5,712 bases of DNA from contig URQK01000093.1 of the NCBI GenBank assembly GCA_900549975.1, positions 1 to 5,712 on the forward strand, in the 5' to 3' direction. Below the pieces are notes generated by a model, which was not told the DNA's origin, ran no database searches, and saw only the letters and a program-made list of their open reading frames with translations. This document shows positions 1-5,179 of the stretch, one piece after another (the first letter of the stretch is position 1; every line of letters starts with the position of its first letter). Source of the DNA: an uncultured Mollicutes bacterium. GTDB lineage: Bacteria; Bacillota_I; Bacilli_A; RFN20; CAG-826. Both the position numbers and the translations under genes were made by a program.

Positions 1-3
1 AAC

Positions 4-9
4 AAGGAG
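4..9 (+). promoter_or_regulatory. Ribosome binding site of ugd
   Basis: AAGGAG, seven bases upstream of the ATG at 17; it supports this start even though only 16 upstream bases are visible. Confidence 0.8.
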
Positions 10-16
10 AACAGTT

Positions 17-1177
17 ATGAAAATTACTATTGTAGGAATTGGATATGTAGGATTGTCATTAGCAATACTTCTATCAACAAGACATTCCGTTGTTGCTATT
101 GATACTGATAATAAAAAGATTTCTATGATTAATAATAAAGAGTTTGAGTATTTAAATAAAGATAAATTAAACCTAATAGCAACAAGTAATAAAGAAAAAG
201 CATATAGTAATTCCAATTTAGTTATTCTAGCTCTCCCCACTAACTTTAACAATGAAACATGTGCCTTGGATACATCTATTATAGAATTAGTACTAGAAGA
301 TATTAATCAATATAACAAAAGTGCTACTATAGTCATTAAATCAACAGTTAACATAGGATTTAGCAAATATATTGCTAGTGTCTATCCTCAAATGCATTTT
401 TTCTTTTCTCCCGAGTTTTTAAAAGAAAATACCGCTACTAAAGATTCATTTTATCCAAGTAGAATTGTTGTTGGATATGTCAACAAAACTGATAAAGATA
501 TGGCTTATGCCATAGCAAATCTATTTCTAGATTGTGCAAAATGTAAATGTGAAATTTTAGTAACTGGTAGTTTAGAAGCTGAATCTATTAAACTATTTTC
601 TAATACATATCTAGCAATGCGCATAAGTTACTTTAATGAACTTGATACTTTTGCGGAATTAAATAATTTAAATGCCAAAGATATCATCAAAGGTGTTTGT
701 TTAGATTCACGTATTGGAGATTTTTATAATAACCCTTCTTTTGGTTATGGTGGCTATTGTCTTCCAAAAGACACCAAACAATTAAAGTCCACTTATAAAA
801 ACGCACCTGAAAATTTGATTTCTTCAATTGTTGAATCTAATAATACTCGAAATGAGTTTATAACTAATCGTATTGTTAATTCCTTAAGCTCTTCTAATGA
901 TATTGTCGGAATATATCGCCTTACTATGAAAAAAGATTCAGATAACTTCCGTTTTTCCGCAATAAAAAAAGTGATTCAGCAATTACTAAATAAAAATATT
1001 AAAGTAATTATATATGAACCACTTATCCAAGAAGATAGTTTTATGAATGCTAGTATAGTAAATGATTTAGCATCATTTAAAAAACAAGCAAATCTTATCG
1101 TTGCTAATCGTTACGATAAAGAACTAAATGATATAAAAGCAAAAGTATACACACGTGATATATTTAATCGCGACTAA
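17..1177 (+). CDS. ugd: UDP-glucose 6-dehydrogenase
   Basis: Cytoplasmic enzyme oxidising UDP-glucose to UDP-glucuronate with two NAD+, supplying glucuronate for capsule, exopolysaccharide or glycan synthesis. The N-terminal Rossmann domain has the NAD motif G7-x-G9-x-x-G12 followed by the beta-alpha unit ending at Asp29. The central segment carries SPEFLKEN (131-138, with the family's two Glu at 133 and 137), R149, and the helix with K192 and N196. The catalytic loop FGYGGYCLPKD (242-252) contains the nucleophile Cys248 and Asp252. The C-terminal UDP-binding domain is complete. At 386 residues it matches the short bacterial UGDH type (HasB/Ugd). The start is fixed by AAGGAG at 4-9, seven bases before the ATG. 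Its promoter lies outside the window, so operon membership upstream is unknown. It converges on the ABC exporter gene and is followed by a strong terminator. GDP-mannose dehydrogenase is the closest alternative; length and the Cys-loop context favour UDP-glucose. Confidence 0.94.
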   Translation: MKITIVGIGYVGLSLAILLSTRHSVVAIDTDNKKISMINNKEFEYLNKDKLNLIATSNKEKAYSNSNLVILALPTNFNNETCALDTSIIELVLEDINQYNKSATIVIKSTVNIGFSKYIASVYPQMHFFFSPEFLKENTATKDSFYPSRIVVGYVNKTDKDMAYAIANLFLDCAKCKCEILVTGSLEAESIKLFSNTYLAMRISYFNELDTFAELNNLNAKDIIKGVCLDSRIGDFYNNPSFGYGGYCLPKDTKQLKSTYKNAPENLISSIVESNNTRNEFITNRIVNSLSSSNDIVGIYRLTMKKDSDNFRFSAIKKVIQQLLNKNIKVIIYEPLIQEDSFMNASIVNDLASFKKQANLIVANRYDKELNDIKAKVYTRDIFNRD

Positions 1178-1185
1178 TATTAGTC
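1172..1185. repeat. Perfect palindrome over two convergent stop codons
   Basis: GACTAATATTAGTC is a 14-base perfect inverted repeat centred between the stop codons of ugd (TAA, 1175-1177) and the ABC gene (TAA on the - strand, 1180-1182). After one mismatched pair (1171/1186) it extends by two more pairs, to 1169-1188. Both proteins therefore end in Arg-Asp-stop, one encoded by each strand. There is no T-tract directly after it on either strand, so by itself it is not a typical intrinsic terminator. It may help protect 3' ends or simply reflect the mirrored coding ends. Confidence 0.7.
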
Positions 1186-2895
1186 ACGAAATTGGAGTTT
1201 ATAGAATTCGCTATAGACTCCATTTTTATTTAATAACTCCTCATGTGTGCCTAATTCTTTAACTTGACCTTCCATAATAACTGCAATTTCAGTTGCGGAT
1301 TTTATCGTTGATAAACGATGTGCAACTACAATTGTCGTTCTACCCTCACTAAGACGATCCAAGGCGCGTTGAATAGCAATCTCTGTTGTATTATCTAAAG
1401 CTGATGTTGCTTCATCTAAAATTAGAATAGAAGGATTTTTTAGGAATACTCTAGCAATAGAAATTCTTTGTTTTTGTCCACCTGACAATTTAACACCGCG
1501 TTCTCCAACAAGAGTATCAAATCCATTTGGTAAAGATTTAATAAAATCATAAATATCAGCATTTTTGCTTGCTTCAATTAATTCTTCTTCCGTGGCATCT
1601 AATTTACCATAAAGAATATTATCTCTTATTGTGCCATTAAATAAGAATACATCTTGTTGAACAATACCAATATGCTCTCGTAATGACAAAATATTTAAAT
1701 CATTTAAATTATGTCCGTCAATAAGTATTTCGCCACTATTGATGCGATAAAAAGCTGGAATAATGTGACATATTGTTGTTTTTCCTCCGCCAGATGAGCC
1801 GACTAAAGCCATTGTGGAACCAGGTTCAATAGTTAAACTTACATCATGCAAAATTTCTTCACTTGATAAATAATTAAATGAAACATGTTTTAATTCTATC
1901 TTGCCAGTAACTTTTTCTAACACTTCACCATTTAAATTCAAATCTTCTTCAGGTTGATCCATGATTTCAATGAATCTTTGGAATCCCGCAACTCCATCTT
2001 GAAGTTGTTCCATAAATCTAATTAATGTAGATATTGGAGTTAAAAATAATGTTAATGATGTTAAGAAAGTGGCAAAATCTGGAGCATCTATTTCTCCACT
2101 TATTAAGAACAATCCACCCGCAACTATAACAATTACATTGAAAGCATCAGTAACAAATTGAGTTGTAGACATAAATTGTGCCATATACTTAAATACGCCA
2201 CCTCTTGCTTTCTTAAATTCCTCATTATAAACATTAAATTTTTCTAATTCTTTTTGAGAATTGTTAAATGCCTTAGTTACTCTAATACCAGTGACACTGC
2301 TTTCCACGGAAGCATTAATTTTAGCAATACCTTCTCTTGATTTTTTAAATGCATCAAGCATTCTTTTTCTTAAAACCACTGAAATAATAATCAAAACTGG
2401 TACACAAGCAAATATAATTAAAGTCAATTTCCAATTAACAAAAGCTGCTAAATAAACAAAAGACCCTACGATTGAAATACCAGAAATAAAGAAATTTTCT
2501 GGGCCATGATGTGCTAATTCGGAAACATCCATTAAATCAACAGTTAAACGTGACATAATCTTACCTGATTCATGTTCATCATAAAAAGAATAAGGTAACT
2601 TCTGCAATTTTTTAAATAAATCTTCACGCATTTCTGCTTGCATATCTACACCAATAATATGTCCATAATATTGAACAAAATATCGTAATAACATTCTTAT
2701 TATATATATAAGTAGTAATAACAAACCGGAAATAATAACCGCTTTAACATTAGCGTTAGGAATATAATTATTAAGCAATTTCCTCGTTACAATAGGATAG
2801 CCTAAGCCAATTAATGAAATAAAAAATGATGCTAGCATATCCATAGCAAACATAAATTTATGTTTTGAATAATAATGAACAAATCGTTTAAGCAT
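1180..2895 (-). CDS. ABC exporter, fused permease-ATPase (Sav1866/BmrA type)
   Basis: Half-transporter of the multidrug/lipid exporter class (ABCB/MsbA-like), expected to work as a homodimer in the cytoplasmic membrane, since no second half-transporter gene is adjacent. Residues 1-300 form the six-helix transmembrane domain (helices near 17-36, 52-74, 134-153, 155-176, 250-268 and 275-295). The ATPase domain follows, with A-loop Tyr342, Walker A GSSGGGKT (366-373), Q-loop Q413/Q414, signature LSGGQ (470-474), Walker B SILILDE with catalytic Glu495, D-loop SALD (498-501) and switch His526. All catalytic residues are present, so it should be active. The 571-residue length is normal for the class. 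The start is set by AGGAGGT at 2903-2909, seven bases upstream of the ATG. It lies downstream of trhA on the same strand, separated by a terminator. Substrate cannot be inferred: drugs, lipids or peptides are all possible. Confidence 0.95.
   Translation of the reverse strand: MLKRFVHYYSKHKFMFAMDMLASFFISLIGLGYPIVTRKLLNNYIPNANVKAVIISGLLLLLIYIIRMLLRYFVQYYGHIIGVDMQAEMREDLFKKLQKLPYSFYDEHESGKIMSRLTVDLMDVSELAHHGPENFFISGISIVGSFVYLAAFVNWKLTLIIFACVPVLIIISVVLRKRMLDAFKKSREGIAKINASVESSVTGIRVTKAFNNSQKELEKFNVYNEEFKKARGGVFKYMAQFMSTTQFVTDAFNVIVIVAGGLFLISGEIDAPDFATFLTSLTLFLTPISTLIRFMEQLQDGVAGFQRFIEIMDQPEEDLNLNGEVLEKVTGKIELKHVSFNYLSSEEILHDVSLTIEPGSTMALVGSSGGGKTTICHIIPAFYRINSGEILIDGHNLNDLNILSLREHIGIVQQDVFLFNGTIRDNILYGKLDATEEELIEASKNADIYDFIKSLPNGFDTLVGERGVKLSGGQKQRISIARVFLKNPSILILDEATSALDNTTEIAIQRALDRLSEGRTTIVVAHRLSTIKSATEIAVIMEGQVKELGTHEELLNKNGVYSEFYKLQFRD
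1194..1228 (+). terminator. Rho-independent terminator of ugd, inside the ABC gene
   Basis: The 5' arm 1194-1204 pairs with 1211-1221 over 11 base pairs, with a single G-U wobble (1199/1216). The loop is the six bases AATTCG. It is followed by A and a run of five T (1223-1227), then ATTT. It begins 16 bases after the ugd stop codon and reads in the ugd direction. The same bases encode the C-terminal residues GVYSEFYKLQ of the convergent ABC exporter, so terminator and protein tail share sequence. Confidence 0.87.
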
Positions 2896-2902
2896 AATAA
2901 TT

Positions 2903-2909
2903 ACCTCCT
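2903..2909 (-). promoter_or_regulatory. Ribosome binding site of the ABC exporter gene
   Basis: On the - strand this reads AGGAGGT, a near-perfect anti-16S match, seven bases before the start codon. It lies only four bases past the T-tract of the upstream terminator, leaving no room for a separate promoter between them. Confidence 0.85.
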
Positions 2910-2913
2910 AAAT

Positions 2914-2932
2914 AAAAACGCCTTTTGAGGCG
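2914..2932 (-). terminator. Compact intrinsic terminator between trhA and the ABC gene
   Basis: On the - strand CGCCT (2932-2928), loop CAAA and AGGCG (2923-2919) form a GC-rich 5-bp stem followed by TTTTT (2918-2914) and ATTT. Two G-U pairs with the first T bases could lengthen it. It starts about 20 bases after the trhA stop codon and would end trhA transcripts, or attenuate readthrough into the ABC gene directly downstream. Confidence 0.7.
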
Positions 2933-2937
2933 CCTCT

Positions 2938-2966
2938 ATTATATATTAAATTTTATAAATTTAAAA
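2938..2966 (-). promoter_or_regulatory. Possible promoter for the ABC exporter gene
   Basis: On the - strand a perfect TATAAT (2943-2938) lies 17 bases downstream of a weak -35, TTTTAA (2966-2961). The predicted start site is near 2931, inside the upstream arm of the terminator hairpin, so transcripts starting here would lack most of that arm and escape termination. The region is very AT-rich, so chance matches are likely; the TATAAT and the geometry are the only support. Confidence 0.4.
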
Positions 2967-3630
2967 GTAAGATAATTATTCCAACTTCTTGGACAATAGT
3001 CCCTAAAACACAAAATATATGGAATATAGAATGGAACCATTTTTTGTTATGGCCAATGCCATAAAAAATAACGCCAAGAGTATAAATAATTCCACCAATT
3101 AAGATAAATAAAAATGCTTCAAGAGACAAAATATCAATGATATTCGGAACTAAAATCAAAGCCCATCCCATTATAAGGTATAAAAACATTGCAATAACTA
3201 ATACTTTCTTGCTTGATAAATCATAAGCATTTAATAATATTCCAATTAATGCTCCTAGCCATTCAATTAGTAAAATTATTAAACAAGCAGTAGAATCAAG
3301 AGCCATAATAGCAATTGGTGTATACGTTCCGGCAATTAAAACATAGATTGTGCAATGATCGATAATACGAGCCACTTTCTTTTTATAAGTGTTAGGATTC
3401 ATTCCGTGATAAATACTAGAAGCTAAGTATAAGAATATAATTGTTAGTGAATAAATAATTAATCCTATTGTTACTCCAGCACTTAAATGTTTGCTTATCG
3501 CTAATATAATAAATAGGATTAATGAGCCAAATCCAATAACCGCTCCGATAGCGTGACTAATTACATTAAATAGTTCTTCTCCTTTTGAATAAACTGGCAT
3601 TCCCATTTTTTCGATTTTTTGTTTTGACAT
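2953..3630 (-). CDS. trhA: TrhA / hemolysin III family membrane protein (PAQR-like)
   Basis: Seven-helix integral membrane protein of the hemolysin III/YqfA/TrhA family, related to the PAQR/CREST superfamily of probable metal-dependent membrane hydrolases. In bacteria the family is linked to membrane lipid and energy homeostasis; the old haemolysin name rests on heterologous haemolysis assays. Seen here are the N-terminal GEELFNVISH (17-26), then the superfamily metal-site set: S71-x3-H75 in SSIYHG, D91 in IIDHC, and H200-x3-H204 near the C-terminus. AGTYTPI (100-106) is a further typical block. The 225-residue length is normal. The start is set by GGTGGAGG on the - strand, with its GGAGG core at 3638-3642, seven bases before the ATG. 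It is divergent from a membrane-anchored XRE regulator whose promoter region it shares, and is followed by a terminator before the ABC exporter. Family assignment is secure; the biochemical role is not. Confidence 0.9.
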   Translation of the reverse strand: MSKQKIEKMGMPVYSKGEELFNVISHAIGAVIGFGSLILFIILAISKHLSAGVTIGLIIYSLTIIFLYLASSIYHGMNPNTYKKKVARIIDHCTIYVLIAGTYTPIAIMALDSTACLIILLIEWLGALIGILLNAYDLSSKKVLVIAMFLYLIMGWALILVPNIIDILSLEAFLFILIGGIIYTLGVIFYGIGHNKKWFHSIFHIFCVLGTIVQEVGIIILLLNL

Positions 3631-3680
3631 AATATCGCCTCCACCAACAATATAAGTGAGAGGAATAAAAATAGCACCCT

Positions 3681-3708
3681 CTTATAAAAGTTTCGTTTCT
3701 ATTATCAA
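3681..3708 (-). promoter_or_regulatory. Promoter of trhA
   Basis: On the - strand TTGATA (3708-3703) and TATAAG (3686-3681) are separated by 16 bases, each one base from consensus. The predicted transcript start near 3674 gives a leader of about 44 bases ending in the trhA ribosome binding site. A 12-base imperfect palindrome (3679-3690) overlaps the -10 box. Confidence 0.6.
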
Positions 3709-3717
3709 AAAAAGCAG

Positions 3718-3732
3718 TCTCTTTAAAAGAGA
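3718..3732. promoter_or_regulatory. Palindrome between divergent promoters (candidate operator)
   Basis: TCTCTTTAAAAGAGA has six-base perfect arms around TAA. It lies nine bases from the -35 box of the trhA promoter on one side and one base from that of the XRE gene on the other. XRE regulators commonly bind such short palindromes at their own divergent promoters, which makes this the best operator candidate in the window. It is followed by no T-tract, so it is not a terminator. Binding is inferred. Confidence 0.45.
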
Positions 3733-3733
3733 A

Positions 3734-3762
3734 TTGATAAAAAATGCATTATATTTTATACT
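3734..3762 (+). promoter_or_regulatory. Promoter of the XRE regulator gene
   Basis: TTGATA (3734-3739) and TATACT (3757-3762) are separated by an ideal 17 bases, each one mismatch from consensus. The predicted start is near 3769, giving a leader of only about ten bases before the ATG at 3779. Because this promoter sits inside the upstream in-frame extension of the gene, it argues against the longer reading frame from the GTG at 3656. Confidence 0.65.
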
Positions 3763-3768
3763 ATTAGC

Positions 3769-3774
3769 GGTGAT
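3769..3774 (+). promoter_or_regulatory. Ribosome binding site deciding the XRE start
   Basis: GGTGAT, with GGTG at 3769-3772, six bases before the ATG at 3779. The same GGTGATAATT-like context precedes the small gene at 4961. It favours 3779 over the adjacent ATG at 3776 and over the GTG at 3656. Confidence 0.55.
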
Positions 3775-3778
3775 TATG

Positions 3779-4348
3779 ATGAATGAAGTAGAAATAAGAA
3801 AAAACTTTTCTAATAACTTAGTAAGACTAAGAAAACTAAAAAAATTAAACCAAAATGATTTAGCAAAAGAATTTAATTATTCAAATAAAGCAATATCCAA
3901 ATGGGAAACAGGCGAAACCATTCCTGATATTGTTGTTTTAAAACAAATTGCTGATTTTTTTCAAATAACTCTAGATGAATTAATTACTAGTGAAAACATA
4001 TGCAAGGAAAAAGAAAAGCGAAAAAAAAGAAAACTTATCACATATGCTTCTGCTGGTTTAAGCTATCTTGTTGCGGCAATAGTATTTTTAGTTTTAGAAA
4101 TATGCCACGTTCCAAATTCTTATTTATGTTTTTTAATCGCCATTCCCACTAGTGCGATTGTTTTAATAGTATTTACTAAGCTTTGGTTTGAAAAAATATA
4201 TTTATTCTTTTCTATACTAGTTCTTATTTGGTCTTTATTTTTAATAATACTAATTATACTACCAAAAACTTTTATCATACCAAGTATTATAATCGCTATT
4301 ATTTTAACAATTCTTTTTGCCATATTTTTAAAAATCGATAAGAAATAA
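3779..4348 (+). CDS. XRE-family regulator with C-terminal membrane domain
   Basis: Predicted DNA-binding protein tethered to the cytoplasmic membrane. Residues 10-69 form a Cro/C1 helix-turn-helix: LVRLRKLKKLNQNDLAKEF, then YSNKAISKWETGETIPD (recognition helix and the family hallmark ISKWETG), ending in FFQITLDELI. A strongly basic linker (KEKEKRKKRKL, 76-86) leads to four hydrophobic segments near 88-108, 115-132, 140-161 and 164-184, with no extracellular domain of note. I chose 3779 because the helix-turn-helix begins there, GGTGAT precedes it, and a good promoter lies just upstream; this gives 189 residues. The frame is open back to a GTG at 3656, but that part encodes no recognisable domain and contains the promoter. 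It is divergent from trhA with a palindrome between the promoters, so autoregulation and control of trhA are likely; the signal is unknown. XRE proteins with membrane tails are common in low-GC Bacillota. Confidence 0.87.
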   Translation: MNEVEIRKNFSNNLVRLRKLKKLNQNDLAKEFNYSNKAISKWETGETIPDIVVLKQIADFFQITLDELITSENICKEKEKRKKRKLITYASAGLSYLVAAIVFLVLEICHVPNSYLCFLIAIPTSAIVLIVFTKLWFEKIYLFFSILVLIWSLFLIILIILPKTFIIPSIIIAIILTILFAIFLKIDKK

Positions 4349-4361
4349 ACTATTTATTTTT
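4343..4361. terminator. Possible bidirectional AT-only terminator at convergent ends
   Basis: AAATAAA (4343-4349), loop CTA, TTTATTT (4353-4359), then TT. The palindrome covers the stop codons of the XRE gene (TAA, 4346-4348) and the DUF5662 gene (TAG on the - strand, 4352-4350), which are one base apart. The stem is entirely A-T, so it would be weak. T-rich sequence after it on the + strand gives modest support; there is no comparable T-run on the - strand. Confidence 0.3.
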
Positions 4362-4877
4362 ATAATTCTCTTTTATATATTTGAAGGTTTCTCTTTCGCC
4401 TTTTTCTTTTAACATTTTTAACCAACTTTCCATAATCTTACTGCTTTCAGGATGCATTCCTGCTCTAGCAGTATGAGTCATAAAATAATCATAAGCACTG
4501 CCATCATTATATTTTTTGCCTAAATATACTTTAGAGGCCGCAATTCGGTCACATAACATTTCCTTTAAATACTTTATTGGTATCGGTACTGGGCCATATA
4601 AGTGTGTGTCATTATTAACATCAATCCAATATTCATAGTGATGTTTATTACGACCTTTATGATGCATCCATGCTTCCGAATATCCTTTTACTTCACGTTC
4701 TCTATCATTTGGACTTCTTGTTCCTTGATAATATTTAGCACCATTAAAAAATTCGGTTGGAGAATATTTTGATAAATCATGTCTTAAGCCTTGTAAACCT
4801 ATTCCTAACTTAAAACAATAATGCATAACAATATGGCGATGTTTGGTAATTGTGTGGAAATGCTTGAATATATGCAT
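4350..4877 (-). CDS. DUF5662 family protein, putative HD-like metal-dependent enzyme
   Basis: Soluble 175-residue protein whose blocks match what I recall of DUF5662, a family of unknown function found in bacteria and phages. Conserved-looking blocks are HFHTITKHRHIVMHYCF (6-22), GLRHDLSKYSPTEF (30-43), YYQGTRSPNDRERE (49-62), GYSEAWMHHKGRNKHHYEYW (65-84) and MLCDRIAASKVYLGKKY (107-123). The His-Asp pair H33-D34, the later histidines H72, H73, H79 and H80, and D110 in a helix resemble the spaced H...HD...H...D metal ligands of HD phosphohydrolases. That reading is inference from motif spacing. The start at 4877 is chosen because AGGAGGG (4890-4884 on the - strand) sits six bases upstream; an in-frame ATG at 4922 would add 15 residues but has no comparable site. 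No signal peptide or membrane segment is seen. It ends one base from the XRE gene and is divergent from a small charged gene. Confidence 0.8.
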   Translation of the reverse strand: MHIFKHFHTITKHRHIVMHYCFKLGIGLQGLRHDLSKYSPTEFFNGAKYYQGTRSPNDREREVKGYSEAWMHHKGRNKHHYEYWIDVNNDTHLYGPVPIPIKYLKEMLCDRIAASKVYLGKKYNDGSAYDYFMTHTARAGMHPESSKIMESWLKMLKEKGERETFKYIKENYKNK

Positions 4878-4883
4878 GTTTTT

Positions 4884-4890
4884 CCCTCCT
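4884..4890 (-). promoter_or_regulatory. Ribosome binding site deciding the DUF5662 start
   Basis: Reads AGGAGGG on the - strand, six bases before the ATG at 4877. It lies within the longer in-frame extension starting at 4922 and so shows that 4877 is the true start. Confidence 0.8.
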
Positions 4891-4897
4891 AAAATGA

Positions 4898-4906
4898 ATT
4901 TTAACA
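4898..4906 (-). promoter_or_regulatory. Possible extended -10 promoter of the DUF5662 gene
   Basis: On the - strand TGTTAAAAT (4906-4898) is an extended -10 (TGn plus TAAAAT, one mismatch) without a recognisable -35 at the usual spacing. Transcription would begin just before the ribosome binding site. AT-richness makes chance matches likely. Confidence 0.3.
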
Positions 4907-4950
4907 TTTTTAACCATTTCATTATTTGTAAAACAATAAATAATAATGAT

Positions 4951-4956
4951 GGTGAT
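4951..4956 (+). promoter_or_regulatory. Ribosome binding site of the small charged gene
   Basis: GGTGAT, with the GGTG core six bases before the ATG at 4961, the same arrangement as at the XRE gene. It favours 4961 over the in-frame ATGs at 4946 and 4949. Confidence 0.5.
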
Positions 4957-4960
4957 AATT

Positions 4961-5149
4961 ATGAAAAGATCAATCAAAGAATACGCAGAAATGAGTTTTC
5001 TAACAAAACGTAAAAACGATTTAAATGAACTTGCTAAAGAAGACATAATTTATGAAGAATCACAAACCGGTCCACAAGAAGAACCAACTTTAAAAGAAAT
5101 ACAATTAGAGTTGAAATCTATTAAAAAGAAAATGAAATTTAATAATTAA
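4961..5149 (+). CDS. Small highly charged protein of unknown function
   Basis: A 62-residue protein I do not recognise. It is rich in Lys and Glu, has no cysteine, tryptophan, histidine or membrane segment, and should be a soluble cytoplasmic protein. The N-terminal half (residues 4-30) looks helical. A Gly-Pro-containing linker near 34-42 leads to a second helix, residues 43-59, with hydrophobic residues at L44, I47, L51, I54 and M58. That near-heptad spacing would suit a short coiled coil or oligomerisation helix. Start choice rests on GGTGAT at 4951-4956. It is divergent from the DUF5662 gene across 83 bases and has a possible AT-rich terminator at its end. Its reality is supported by the ribosome binding site, a protein-like composition and the lack of a credible alternative over this stretch. 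Confidence 0.6.
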   Translation: MKRSIKEYAEMSFLTKRKNDLNELAKEDIIYEESQTGPQEEPTLKEIQLELKSIKKKMKFNN

Positions 5150-5173
5150 CAACAAATTAATAAATAGATTTTT
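5137..5173 (+). terminator. AT-rich hairpin with T-tract after the small gene
   Basis: Arms 5137-5147 and 5155-5165 pair over 11 positions with one A-A mismatch (5142/5160) around a seven-base loop. AGA and TTTTT (5169-5173) follow. The stem has only A-T pairs and overlaps the last codons of the small gene. The - strand side also leads into a T-rich run, so it could serve the convergent gene at 5180 too. Confidence 0.4.
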
Positions 5174-5179
5174 AGTATC

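Noticed and set aside
2261..2455. 64-codon reading frame on the + strand
   Set aside because: It lies antisense within the transmembrane-domain coding region of the ABC exporter, with no ribosome binding site and no family resemblance.
3656..3778. In-frame N-terminal extension of the XRE gene from a GTG start
   Set aside because: No ribosome binding site, no recognisable domain ahead of the helix-turn-helix, and it contains the gene's own TTGATA-17-TATACT promoter and the divergent trhA promoter.
4120..4323. 67-codon reading frame on the - strand
   Set aside because: It is the antisense of the hydrophobic tail of the XRE gene; its apparent hydrophobicity mirrors that region's composition.
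4878..4922. 15-residue N-terminal extension of the DUF5662 protein
   Set aside because: The strong AGGAGGG at 4884-4890 lies inside this extension and points to the start at 4877.
4921..4940. Possible operator TTGT-AAA-ACAA in the DUF5662/small-gene intergenic region
   Set aside because: Only four pairs match, in very AT-rich sequence; this is not above chance.
4810..5046. 78-codon reading frame on the - strand
   Set aside because: It overlaps the better supported DUF5662 gene and the antisense of the small charged gene, and lacks a ribosome binding site.
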